Origin: Eudorina sp. 2006-703-Eu-15
Taxonomy: Eukaryota > Chlorophyta > Chlorophyceae > Chlamydomonadales > Volvocaceae
Direction: 5' to 3'
DNA length: 64,000 nt
Assembly: GCA_003117195.1 (NCBI GenBank)
Contig: BDSI01000070.1
Coordinates: 496,501-560,500 of the forward strand
Part shown: one piece after another, positions 53,201-64,000 of the stretch
Position numbering within the stretch: the stretch's first letter is position 1
Layout: every line of letters starts with the position of its first letter
Translations under genes and position numbers: made by a program
Notes under the pieces: generated by a model
Database searches by the model: none
Seen by the model: the letters and a program-made list of their open reading frames with translations, nothing else
What the model was told of the DNA's origin: nothing

Positions 53201-56200
53201 CAGCTGGCGCTGCAGCGCGACCACGCGCCCCTGCTGCTCCGCCGCCTGCTCCGCCAGCACTTGCGCCTGGTGGACCAGCACCTGCTTGGCAGGGTGCTCC
53301 TGGTAGGCACGCGCCTGCTCGTCGAGCAGCTGCGCCTGGTGCGCCTGGTGCTGCTGCCCCTCCGCCAGCCGCTGCCGCAGCTCATCCACTTCTCGACAAG
53401 CCGCCGCAACAGCCACGTGCGCCGCCCCCATCTGCTGGTACAGCTCGTCCGCCTGCCGGATCGCCGTGGCCGCCTCCGCCTGCGCGTCAGCGAGGTGCAG
53501 CATCAGGTCGTCGACCTCCTTGTTGCCGGCCGCGGCCGCCTCTCGCGCCGCCGCCAGCTGGCGCCGCAGGTCCTCGCCCTCGCGGCGGTACATCAGCGCG
53601 GCGGCCTGCGACGCGGCGAACTGCGCCTGCATGCGGTCCGACTCCTTGCTCAGAAGGCGCGCCTCCTCCTGCGCGCGCGCGAGCTGCTCCCGCAGCTGTT
53701 CGCAGAACTGGTTGGAGTCGCGCGTGATGGTGTCGGCGACCTCCTGCGCGGCGGTGAGCCGCTGCGACAGCTCGGCAACCTGGAGGCTGCCGTCCGCGAC
53801 CTGCTTGGACATGTCCACGAGCTGCCGCCGCAGGTCCTCGACGGTCGCCTGAGCTGCATCCGCCTTGCGCTGCGCCTCCGCCAGCTTCTGCTGCAGACCC
53901 TCAGCTTCCGCGCTGTTCCTGTCCGCCATGCGCTGCTCGTGGGCTAGCTGCTGGCGCAGGCCCTCGGCGTCTGCGCTGAACGCCTCCGCTGCGCGCTGCT
54001 CGTCGGCAAGCTGTTGCCGCAGCTCCTCGGCCTCGGCGGTCGCCCGGTCGATCTCATCCTTCGCCGCGTTCAGCTGTCGGCGCAGCTCGCTCGCCTCCAA
54101 CCGAGCGGCCCCTGCCACGTCACGGCTCGCAGCCTCCGCCACCTGCAGCGCCGGCATATGCCCAATAACATTTAGTGAGCCCATGCTCGGTGGTGCATGC
54201 ATGCAGCGTGCTCTTCCGTCCTTGGGTTATCTACCGTACGCCAAACACACGTTTCCTTGCCTGCAGCGCGGCAGCGTACTCCCTCCGGAGCTCCTCGGCT
54301 GCCCGCTCCTTGGCCTCCACCAGCGCCTGCAGCTCCGCCTTCTGCCACCGCAGCTCCTCCGCCTCCTGCTCCCGGTCCTCGACAGACTGCACTGCCTCCG
54401 CCAGTTGGCCCCGCAGCTCCTGCATTTTCTGGGCCGACGCCTCGGCCTCCGCTTCTTTCTCGGCAAGCCGCTCGCGGAGGTCCACAAGATCGCGACCGCG
54501 CTCCTCCACCGCCTGCGTTACGGGACAGTGCGGAAGCGTGCCGCGTGAGCCGGCGAGGTAAATGCGCCTACTCTAGAGCTCACGCCCCTTGGTGCGTTTC
54601 ACCCGCAGCTTCCTTCAATGACAGGGAGCAGGCCAGCACCACACCAAGGCGAGACATGCAACCCATCTGCCAGACCTATCAGACAAATGTTGTCAGTCAG
54701 TGACTGCCTACCCCAGCAAAAGCCGCATCCTTTCACGGCATCAATCAACCCCAACCAGAGAGATATTTACCAACTGCTGCTCACAGTGAATTCAACCTCG
54801 TCAGGCCGTCACCAGCCCAGGTGCACGCCCACACATACCCATCGGTGCCCCACTACGAAGCCAGGCACGTGGGAGCGCCAACGCACCTGTCGGGCCGCCA
54901 TGACGCGCTGGTGCAGCTCACCCAGCCGACTGTCATTCGCGCCCACAGACGCCTGCAGCTCTTCGTTTTCGGCGCGAAGGCCCTCCGCCTCCCGGATCTG
55001 CGCCTCTAGCGCCTCATTGGTCGCCGCCAGCTGCCTCCGCAGCTCGCCCACCTCCCGATCTGCCGCCTCCGCAAGCTGCTGTGCGTCCAGCAAGCGCTCC
55101 CGCAGCAGCGCGCCCTCTTGGCTGGCGGCCTCAGCCTCTTGCACGCTGGCCTCCAGCGCGGCACGCAGCGCCTCCAGCTGCCGCCGCACCTCCGCCAGCT
55201 CCTGCGACTGCGCAGCAGCGTCCCGAACCTGCGAGGCCATCCGCGCGCGCAGCTCTTCAGCGTCCTGGCGCCCCGCCTCCGCCGCGGCCTCGGCCCTATG
55301 CAGGAGCTCCCGCAGCTCCTCTGCCTCCTGGGAGGCCTTGCTAGCCCGCTCCTCCGCTAGTTCAAGCCGCCGGTGCAGAGCAGTCAGCTGTCCTTGGCGC
55401 TCATCGAGCTGCGCTGTCAGATTCGCCAGCTGGGAACGCAGCGCGTCTGCGCTGCGTGTCCCGGCGTCGGCAGCACTCTGCACTGCCTCCAGCCTCTGAC
55501 GCAGCTCGCCCGCTTCGGCCCGTTCAGATTCAGCTGATGAGTGCGCCTCTGCCAGTCGGCGCCGCAGGTCCTCCGCATCGTTCAGCGCGACTTCGGCTTC
55601 ATGCTGCGCGTCCAGCAGCCGCCTTCGCAGCCCCTCGGCATTGTCAGTCGCGGCCTCGGCCTCTTGCTGCGCCTCCGTTAGAAGGCGCCGCAGGCCCTCC
55701 CTGTCGTGCTTGGCTGCGTCGCACTCCAGCCGTGCCTCTGATAACTGCCGCCGCAGGCCCTCCGCATCGTGCCGGGCAGCGTCCACCGCCAGCCGTGCCG
55801 CGGCAAGCTCCTGCCGGAGCTCGTCGGAGTCAGTCTGGGTGGAGTCGAGGGCATGTTGTGTTTCCTCGAGCTGCCTCTCAAGTCCCTCCACGTCACGCCG
55901 CAAGGCGTCAGCGGCATCTCGGACTTCCGCCAGACGCCCTTGCTGCGCGTCTGCATCTATGGCCGCGTTGTCAGCCGCCTGCTGCGCGTCCTCCACCTGC
56001 CGCCGTAGCTCGTCGGCGTCACTCCTCGCGGCATCGGCCGCCTGCTGCGCGTCCTCCAACTGCCGCCGTAGCTCGTCGGCGTCACTCCTCGCGGCATCGG
56101 CCGCCTGCTGCGCCTCACGAAGCTGGTCGTGCAACTTCGCGGCGTCAAGCTGACTTCGGCGCCGCAACGCCTCCAGCTCGTTGGCCCGCGCCTCCGCCTC

Positions 56201-59200
56201 CGTCTCCGCGACCGCCACCCGATCGATCAATTCACTGCTCTCCCGAGCCGCTGCTTCCAACGCTGTCTTGGCCTCGTCAAGCTTTCGACGCAGCTGCTCC
56301 ACCTCCCGTCCACCATCCACTGCGACAGTCTGCGCGTCCTCCAGTTGGCTGCGCAGCCTGTCCGCCTCCGACCGGAGCGTCGACACCGCCTGGTTCGCGT
56401 CTGACAGCCGCTGTCTCAAAACAGCAGCTTCCGCGGCAGCGCTTGCGCTGACCTGCTCGATGCGGTCTGTCAGCCGCCGGACCTCCGCCTCGTGCGCCTG
56501 GGCCTGTGCCTCCCGCTGCGCCGTGGCGGCTGCCGCAGCGACCTCCAGCTTCTGCCGCAGGTCCCCAGCTTGGCGGTTGCCATCCTCCACGGCTTCTTCC
56601 GCGCGCGCCAGCTGTTCCTTCAGTGATTCGACTTCACGACGCCTGGCCGCCTCGGTCTGCTGCACATCTGCCAGCTGCCTCCGCAGGCCCTCCACGACCC
56701 GGTCACTGTCGACAACCTCCTTCTCCATATCAACCAGACGCTGACGCAGCTCTTTCACCTGATCCTGCAGCTTTCCGATCTGCGCCGTGCCGTCTTCCAA
56801 ACGGCGCCGCAAATCTTCAGCCTCTTGACCGACCGTGTCAGCGGCCGACAGCGCCTCAGCCCGCGCCTCAGCAGCTGCTGCGCGCGCCAGAACCTCGCCC
56901 TGCGCCTGGCCCGCGGCCTTCAGAGCCGCCTCCACCTCAGCCAGCTCCCGGCGCAGCTGCTCCGTCTCGCGGCCGCTTTTGACGACGGCCTCCTGCGCCT
57001 CCTCCAACTGGCGACGCAGCCTGTCGGCCTCCAGGCGGAGCGTTGCTACCGCTTGGTTCGCGTCTGACACCTGCTGCCGCAACACCGCCGCGTCGGCAGC
57101 AGCAGCTACGCTGGTCTGCTCGATGCGGTCTGTCAGGCGCCGGACCTCCGCCTCGTGCGCCTGGCTCTGCGCCTCCCGCTCCGCCACAGCCGCCGCCAGC
57201 GCCGACACCAGTTGCTGCCGCAGGTCCTCAACCTCCCGCAGGGCGCCACCCAGGTGGTCTGCGCCTCGCGCAGGGCTGGGCGGCGCAGGGCGCTGCTCCT
57301 GCTGGAAACGCGAATCGGGAACGTACCGACGAGGAGGCAGCACTTCGGCACTTTGGATTCAGGAACACACCTACCACTGCGGTACATAAGCATGCACGTG
57401 GACCGCCAGATTCACAGGAATTTCAGGGACTCGCACACATGGTTGCTCTCTTGGTGGGTTCTTTTTCTACATACATGGTTGCTGGCTTGTTTCGGGCGGG
57501 TTTCTTGCTGAAGACAAGGTTGCACCCACACCTGCACGGGGGCGCTGGGGTCATGCTCTTGCTGCCGCCTTAGCATCCGCTGCTCCTCCACGAGGACACG
57601 CTGGCATTCATCCAGGGCCAGTTGGAGCCTCTCCAAGCGGATGCGGAGGGTCTCTGAAGCGTCGGTGTCGGTGCCCCAAGCCGATGGCTTGTCGGACGGC
57701 GCTCCGGTTGAGTCCGTCCACGGGCCCCCCAGCGCCAACTGCAACCGACGCAGTTCCTCGCGGGTGGCTGCCAGCTCCCGGCGCAGCTGCTCAACGCGCC
57801 GCTCGCGTTCGGCCTCAGCTGAGGCATTACTCTTCACCTACAGAAACGTCCGATGCATTTCAAAGCGCAGACCGAGGCTCGTCAGCCCAGCGCCATGCCT
57901 TTTCATTGACCTTTCGCACCGGCGAGAAGACAGCAGACGCTTAAAACAGGACGATTATCCCCTGCGTCATATTTACAAGCAAGACGCGTGCCTGACTGGC
58001 TTTTCAGTCCCCGTCACACAAGGTGACGAGCTAGCGACTGACCTCCACCGCAGCGCTCCTGAGCTCTGCCAGCTGCTGGGTTGCTGCCGCCAGCTCGGCC
58101 GTGCGAGCGGTCAGCCGAGAGCTAAGCTCCGAGGCCTCCACCTCCTTAGCCGCCATCTCAGCCCGGCACAGCTCCAAGTCCGACAGCGCTTGTTGGAGCT
58201 GCTGCCGGACGGTCGTCGCCTGAGCCAGTGTCAAAACACACTCCAGCTGGAAAAGGGAGTGCCGGACTTCGGACAAGCTCGCCATGGCAAAGCTATACAA
58301 TAACCTTATGTTTGTGAGAGCAGCTGTGCCCAACCGACGGGACCACCAACTGGTCCTGACGATGTTGCGGTGGCTGTCATGGCCCCTGCCCTGTCCTGCA
58401 CTGCACCGGAACTCACCACTGCCATCGTTTTGCCCCGCTCGACTTCCAGCTCGGAGGCAAGCCGGGCATTGCCTGCTCGCAGCGCCGCCACCTCCTCCTC
58501 GGTCTGCAAGGTTGTGGCAATCCTACCCTCAGCTATATATGCTTCACAAACAATGGCCTGAGGAGCCCATGGCCAAGACTATTACATGCACATAAGGAAC
58601 CCGCACATTGACTACCTGGCTATCAGTGGGTTCTTTTCTGCACAATTTGTCAGGGTCACTTCCCCTCAGCAAGCAGCCCCTGGAGCACCTGTGAAAGCTG
58701 CTTGCGCGCAGCATCACCCACAACCGCCGCCTGCTGCAGTTCGATTTCGGCATCCAGCAGAGCGCGTCGAAGCCGCTGCGCCTCATCGCCGGCCGCGGCA
58801 GCCTGGACATGGTCACAGGGCACGGGACATCACCATGTCAGACAGGCATTCCGTAACCTCTCAGACCGGCACCAGGCGGATCCATCCCAATGCCTGCCCT
58901 GGAACCTCCTCAATCCGAAACAGCCAGCAGCGATCACCGTCACCGATACTGTGACCAGGTCGGGCCCAGCCCTGGAGGCATCTCCTCCCACCTGCGCCCC
59001 ACGCTCCGCCACAGCGGTGCGGGCCACCTCCAGCTCAGCACGAAGTGCGTCCAGGAGGGCGGCCTGTTGCTGGAGCTGCTGCTGCTGCTCGGCTGCTGAC
59101 GGATGCGCGGTGTCCGTCTGAGGGGAAGGAACCGCACACGTTACCATCAATCTGACTTCGACGCGATCAAGTGCGGACTCCTAAGAAGGAGTACAGACTG

Positions 59201-61230
59201 CCCGCAAAACAGGCTGCCATTGCCCACACGAAAGTTCTTACCCGCGGCATGAGTGCAGCCTGCATCATCGCTGAGGCTGCCAGGGCTCTCTCCTGGTCAA
59301 CGCTGGCGGCTCCAACCTTGCTTGGGCTCTTGGAGCGCTGCCCGATCGCACGCTCCCGAGCAAGCTCTGAACGCAGCCGTAAGACCTGACAACAATTGCA
59401 CATTGGGACAGAAGGTTGCGTCCGCATGAATCATCGCGATTCACCAAAAACCAACCAGGACAGTACCGCATACCGGCCCGGAGTCAAACCCACGTGGGAG
59501 GTATGATGCCGGTCGACTCCCATAGCCTTCAGCCTGAAGACCGGAAACCAGGTTCCATCTTGGAGGTGGTGCCGGGTCACGGCATTCGAGCGCCCTTGGT
59601 ACAACACGCCGTTGCACGATGCAGCTTGCATCCAGCCAACCCATCACCATGCCCCCTCCCCTCCTCACCTCCTGCCGCAGCTGCAGAACCTCGTGCGGCA
59701 AGTCCTCCTGCAGCTGCTGCTGGCGCTGCACCTCCTCGGTGTAGTGGGGCCCCGGGGCGCTGCGCCCATTGCCCCGCGGCGTCGACATAGCGCCCACCGA
59801 GTGGCTATCGCTATAGCCATGTGACTGGGGGAGCTGTTGGTAGGGGTAATGATGGTTGTGCACAGTGGGTGTGTCCAGAGGGATGCCCACCCCGTCTACG
59901 AGCGGCTGCGAGGTGCCCGCGCGCCGTGCTGTGCCGCCCGGCTGCTGCCCCGCGCGATCGTAGTTCCACGTTTGCTGCTGCTGCTGCTGTTGCTCGAGCA
60001 CGAATGAGGTGATTGCGGACTTGATGGCACTCAAGCTGGCTGGATCTGCAGCCAGGCCGGGCACACATCTCCCACTCTGAGCGATCCTTGGCAGCCTTGT
60101 TGCGTTTGTAGCTGTTGGATACTTGTCCGCAAGTGCACGGACAAGCCATCATAGGGTGCACGGGCAAGCCAGCAACGGCCAACACGGAGCATCATCATGC
60201 CCACACCCCAGACCAGGTCCGTTCTTTGGGTTCATTTCTTTTTTCAATTTAAACCCAGACCAGCTTCAACTTCTGGCTGAGCCCGGGTTGGGGCATGCAG
60301 AAGTCAGCCGCCTGCCCGGCGTGGCGGACCCGCCCTGACCCACCTGGTTTGCCACCGGCAGGACTCGCTACCGGTCCCCTGGCAGCTCGCAGCTCTGAGA
60401 TCATGGCGAACAGCTCCATGGCCACTTCCGACCTGAGCGGAGCAAATAGGGGCCAAGTCATCACTTGTTGCCTGCGAACAGGGTCTTCCGGCTGCTGAGC
60501 TGCCGCTCCGCCTCGCGCCCCAAGATGACAGGACCCTGCCAGGCAGCGGCCATTCCCAACTCTCTCTCCAGTCCTGGCGCGAGGATCTGTGCCATGCATG
60601 CCATCGCGGGCGCATGGGCGACGGCCATCCTGAACCGGATCAGAGTGGGAGATGTGTGCCCGGCCTGGCTGCAGATCCAGCCAGCTTGAGTGCCATCAAG
60701 TCCGCAATCACCTCATTCGTGCTCGAGCAACAGCAATCCTGAACCGCATACAGCTGGCTGCCTGTTTCATAGGCGCCGATGCACAAGGCGCGTGGTCCGC
60801 ATTCCGCCGCGCCAGTACCCACCACTGCCGGAGCTTCTCCTGGAGCACAGCCCGCGCCTCCTCCTCTGCGTACAGCCTGTCCGCCACGCGGGCTTCAACC
60901 TCAGCTGAGTCCGGGTCATCGCCGAGGGGCAAGCTCATCAGGAAGGACTCCACCGACATCTGTGGGGTGGCAGCACCACCAGACCCAATGGAGAACCTTT
61001 GCGTCGCCAGCAAAATCGCCAGCAGAGCCGGGTCCTACGCTACCGCTCGGGGAATTCCGGGTTGTGACATGGTTCGGCCACCCAACGGCGACATAGCGCA
61101 CCTGCAGCGAGGCGATCTGCCGACTCTGACGGGACATCGCAGGGGACGAGGCTGCAGAGCCTGCTGTTATGTATTCGCCAGCGCCTCTTGCCTTTCGCTG
61201 CGATGCTGGTCCCGGCTGGTGCAGCGCCAT
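47291..61230 (-). CDS. Giant coiled-coil protein (~2,920+ residues)
   Basis: Resolved exons: 61102-61230, 60823-60959, 60465-60629, 60344-60432, 59669-60045, 59242-59385, 58992-59117, 58689-58802, 58417-58503, 58043-58219, 57532-57837, 54887-57301, 54261-54512, 52691-54142, 52119-52403, 51628-51846, 51361-51480, 50364-50897, 49997-50113, 48346-49382 and 47691-48165. Summed they give 2,919 codons in one frame. The middle (exons 54887-57301 and 52691-54142) is continuous heptad-rich coiled coil (units such as AADAARSDADELRRQLEDAQ). The C-terminal third is Ser/Gly/acidic-rich and low in structure. Long coiled-coil proteins of this kind are often centrosomal, basal-body, rootlet or Golgi tethers; nothing here decides between them. 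The start at 61230 is the first in-frame ATG of the first resolved exon; an upstream exon is likely. The last exon (about 47291-47585) is unresolved: one frame ends in a Ser-rich PQPQFGDLGDRKNSASSSS tail at 47291, but its phase does not join 47691. One junction uses a GC donor (intron 54143-54260). Confidence 0.75.
51211..51346. repeat. Perfect 68-bp tandem duplication in an intron
   Basis: 51211-51278 and 51279-51346 are identical, each beginning GCTCCCGCTTCAGGACGGCG. They lie in the intron between exons 51361-51480 and 50364-50897, about 15 bp inside the intron from the donor. Confidence 0.9.
59985..60735. repeat. Perfect 96-bp inverted repeat (exon start copied antisense into earlier intron)
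   Basis: 59985-60080 is the exact reverse complement of 60640-60735. The first arm covers the acceptor and first ~60 nt of exon 59669-60045; the second arm lies in the intron 60630-60822. The second arm is bracketed by ATCCTGAACCGGAT (60627-60640) and ATCCTGAACCGCAT (60736-60749). Confidence 0.92.
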
Positions 61231-62007
61231 GTGTGGACCTCCGGGGGTCGCGCGCAAGCTGCTACGTGCGCCCGGACCCCAGGCCGCAGCACTGCCCTCA
61301 TTCCTGAGTGAGTACGGACGTGCAGGGCTGGCGCCCGGGCTCGGAGTACCTTGAGTGAGCAAACAGGAAAGGCGCCAGGTGCACTTTAACGGGGGAATAC
61401 GCCAGGGAAATTGAAGATGATTGAGGGTAGGGGCGCCAGTGGCGTGTTGTTGACCAGTCGGCCGTCACGTGTACGCGAAGAACCCAAAAAGGAAGCAAAC
61501 AAGTATGCACGGAAATACGATGCCCGAACTCCGTAAGCACTGCTGGTCAAACGTGGACAACAGATGCGTCCGCGCACGCCCTAAAATGTGAGAACCATGT
61601 ACTCACCGTCATCCACTCCCGGAATCCATGAGCCTCTATATGCCATAGAATACTTAAAGCGCCTGCTACCGAGGCGCGGACCTAGGCATAGTGCTTAAGA
61701 GCAAGGAGGTCATATAACTATAAAACGCACATGCCATGGTGCTATGCATATTCACTTGCATGTACTTGACCATGTGGATTTCTACCTATCTCGGCGTGAC
61801 AAGCAGCGACAGTTGCCGTTTTGACTCGAGGTTCGTACTCACGGCAACCGACATGATTACTGATTGAGATGGGCTTCCTAATATCTTAAGGTCACACGGT
61901 ATAATTGCGATCGCTAGGGGGCGACCGTTGGCGCGGTGCTTTATCAAGTCTTGTTCGTCTCTTGGCTGCTTACTCTAGTTTCACTCAGTTTTGCCACATC
62001 TTTGAAG
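61231..62007. promoter_or_regulatory. Divergent region between coiled-coil gene and S1 protein gene
   Basis: 777 bp, probably holding both promoters and possibly a 5' exon of the minus-strand gene: an acceptor-like CACTCAG on the minus strand near 61307 suggests that its first resolved exon is preceded by an intron. No specific regulatory motif is recognised. Confidence 0.4.
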
Positions 62008-62943
62008 ATGCCACGCAGAGTTCTTACTAATTTCTTGAATGGACGAACGGGGATGTCGTTGCTCTGTCGTGATGGGCAGTCTGTGGCGATAACAAGCAGC
62101 GCGCCGGCGTGTTGCTGCTCCTTTTCGGCATCTGCAAGCAATCCAAGCCACAATGCCAGCACATCGGCGCCGACGTTACCACCGTCTTTGCGGGAGCTTC
62201 AGCACACCCTGCGCGCACCTCGCAGCACTGTGATATCCGCCATCAACCAGCAGCTTAAGAGCAGTGGACACGTCGACGCATCAGGAGAATCATACAACAG
62301 CAGCCCCCCGGACTCCGTGCTCGACGACTCCTTGAGCCGTCTCTTGCTTACTTCCAACTCCCTTTCACCACAGAACCTCGACACGCTGCGCCTGCTGGGT
62401 CGCTACAACGCCGGCCTGTCCGCTCTCCGCGGCCAAACTATCCTCGCTAGGGTCTTGAACGTCAACCCCAAGCGGGTGCTTGTCGACACGGGCTTTATGG
62501 GCATCTCGGAGGTTCCCCGCGACGATGTAACCATCGCACATGTCCACACGGAAGACGGCCAGCTGCCCGCGCGCCATTCCACAGCTGACATTCGGCCCGG
62601 GGACCTGCTGCGCCTGCGGGTGGACTCCGTGTACACCCCCTACGGTGACATGCAGCTCACGGCCGTGAAGGGTGATGTGGCGCACCAGCGCCGCGTGGTC
62701 TGGGCGGAGCTGCGCCGTGCGATGGAACAGCAGAGGCCAGTCAGCGGGAGGGTGCTGAACGAGTGCCCGGGCGGTTTCGCCGTGGGTGTGGCGGGCTTTG
62801 TGGCTGTGCTGCCGGCTGCGCTGGCGGCCACCGCCACCTCGCGGCTGGTCGGGGTGCGGCAGGAGTTCCTGATCCTGGACATGGACAGCGCGCGGCAGCG
62901 AATCACGCTGCGCGACCCCAAACTGCAGCGGCTGCGGCGATGA
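62008..62943 (+). CDS. S1-domain RNA-binding protein, probable organellar ribosomal protein S1-like
   Basis: Single exon, 311 residues from ATG 62008; upstream in-frame codons include no earlier ATG. The N-terminal ~130 residues are Ser/Ala/Arg-rich with few acidic residues, then a helical segment (LDDSLSRLLLTSNSL), consistent with a mitochondrial or plastid targeting extension. Residues ~141-215 form an S1/OB-type domain (GQTILARVLNVNPKRVLVDT, GFMGISEVP, IRPGDLLRLRVDSVYTPYGD); residues ~235-305 form a second, weaker one (RPVSGRVLNECPGGFAVGVA, GFVAVLPA, LILDMDSARQRITLRDP). Bacterial-type S1 proteins bind mRNA on the small ribosomal subunit. A role in an organellar ribosome is the best guess; another organellar RNA-binding factor is possible. 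It is unusual here in having no intron. Confidence 0.8.
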   Translation: MPRRVLTNFLNGRTGMSLLCRDGQSVAITSSAPACCCSFSASASNPSHNASTSAPTLPPSLRELQHTLRAPRSTVISAINQQLKSSGHVDASGESYNSSPPDSVLDDSLSRLLLTSNSLSPQNLDTLRLLGRYNAGLSALRGQTILARVLNVNPKRVLVDTGFMGISEVPRDDVTIAHVHTEDGQLPARHSTADIRPGDLLRLRVDSVYTPYGDMQLTAVKGDVAHQRRVVWAELRRAMEQQRPVSGRVLNECPGGFAVGVAGFVAVLPAALAATATSRLVGVRQEFLILDMDSARQRITLRDPKLQRLRR

Positions 62944-64000
62944 TTTTGGGAGGAAGATGGCGAAGGTAGCTGATGTTGGTATGGCGAAGCAAGTTGTTAT
63001 GTGTGTATATATTTGTATGCTGTCTGCGTGTGACAACACAGTAAACGTTCGGCACTGGGATGTGGGCGGCAACACATCCCACATGGCAAGCCCAGGATGC
63101 GGGGTCAGGGGGCCGGTGGAGCGGCATGCCTGCGCCGCGTTGACATCAGCAGCTCACGCAGCAGCGTCCAATGGGTGCGTGGGGGAGCACGCGCAGCAGC
63201 TTGGCAGCTGGTTGTGCTGCGATCCGGCTGGGAGGATGGTTTGCGCTTCGACGCGGGCCGATGTGGGTCACAGCGGCTGCTCGCCAAAAACGCGACGGTG
63301 GCTGGGAGGATGGCTTGCACTTGGGGCACTCTGCGACAGCGACGTCTTTCCGTCGCCAACAAGATACAACTACGCGGCCCGTGGCGTGAGCTGCAGTTGG
63401 CCGGCGAGTTGGACACGCTCCAATTCATGCACCTGTGGGCGACGTTAGGTGAAGAGCTCGGGACCTACCGCGTGAATGAATCTTGCAGCGGACCCCACAG
63501 GGGGGACCCACCTTTTGTGACACCCACCTCCCGGGGCTAGCGTCGTGCGTTGTGGCATATGGCGGTGGTCGCCGCGCTTAATTGGCGATGCGCTTTGAAC
63601 TGATGAGGGAGCATGCATTTGCAGGATGAGTGCCAATCGCCTCCCCAGTGCTGTTGACGGGCAGCCGGTGTAAGCTGTGAGCAGCACGGCCTGCTTCGTA
63701 ATGTCGGTCCCTGTGTTTCCTGCTTCTGACGGCCACCGGTTATTAGCTCCAATTTATGAGATTCAGGCATTGATGGTTTTATTTGCATGGGATGTGCAGA
63801 ACCTTCAGCGAAGGCTGGTCTTGGCTGCGAGGCATGGATGCGTCTGTGCCTAGGATCCTGCAGACAGACATGACAGACTTGGCTGCCCATGGCGCACAAT
63901 GCCGTGCCATGCCCCGCGTGGCCCCTCAAGGCGATTTGACCAGTGTGATGCCTCGCATGACCCTGTCGTGCAACTGCGGTACCGGTTTTGGTCCCATGAT
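62944..64000. other. 3' flank of S1 gene and intergenic sequence
   Basis: No supported gene. Contains another TGAATGAATC...GCAGCGGACCCC motif (63472-63510) followed by a GGGGGGACCC foldback. Open frames near 63.1-63.5 kb on both strands overlap and look like noise. Confidence 0.5.

Noticed and set aside
52781..57389. Long plus-strand open frames (up to ~390 codons) opposite the coiled-coil exons
   Set aside because: They mirror GC-rich heptad codons on the minus strand; they consist of Arg/Leu/Ala/Ser runs, ignore the splice sites and have no family resemblance.
61936..62007. Extending the S1 protein upstream of 62008
   Set aside because: The open frame continues upstream but offers no ATG; the hydrophobic segment it would add is probably untranslated.

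Overview
This is a nuclear window from a eukaryote. The genes are split by many short GT-AG introns, with strongly G/C-biased third codon positions in exons and simple repeats packed into introns. A chlorophyte of the Chlamydomonadales/volvocine type fits best (GC-rich coding, intron-dense genes, a plant-type polyamine enzyme, small secreted Cys-containing proteins), but that is inferred; no marker gene is present. There are no bacterial operons, CRISPR arrays or rRNA genes.

Layout. 1-18.7 kb is gene-poor. It holds three minus-strand members of a small secreted CHRD-domain family (one truncated at 1.1-1.5 kb, intact ones at 4.9-6.0 and 12.6-13.6 kb). It also holds a complete TA-flanked DNA transposon (6578-9042) with 26-bp terminal inverted repeats, whose pogo/Tc5-like gene has lost the DDE catalytic core, and a 239-bp MITE (9986-10224). 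18.7-34.1 kb is a compact housekeeping block: a serine alpha/beta hydrolase (+) with a tRNA-Gln(TTG) in its second intron; an Hsp70-type ATPase (-) with no canonical substrate-binding domain; and, divergent from it, N-carbamoylputrescine amidase (+), a polyamine-synthesis enzyme whose stop codon is followed by a CCCAGT hexamer array. 36.1-37.4 kb holds a fourth CHRD gene (+). 39.1-45.1 kb holds two near-identical tandem secreted-protein genes (-) of uncertain family. 47.3-61.2 kb is one very large coiled-coil gene (-) with at least 21 resolved exons and about 2,920 residues. It is divergent from an intronless two-S1-domain RNA-binding protein gene (+, 62.0-62.9 kb).

I assembled gene models by hand, matching splice-site phase with family alignment. 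For the hydrolase, the Hsp70 homologue, the amidase, the CHRD genes and the tandem pair every junction closes in frame. The large coiled-coil gene closes in frame from its first resolved exon to 47691; its true start and its last exon are unresolved. It holds two oddities: a 32-nt candidate intron, and a perfect 96-bp antisense copy of the start of a downstream exon lying in an earlier intron between near-perfect 14-bp direct repeats. The genes do not form an obvious pathway; the clearest themes are secreted proteins (CHRD family and tandem pair) and local duplication.
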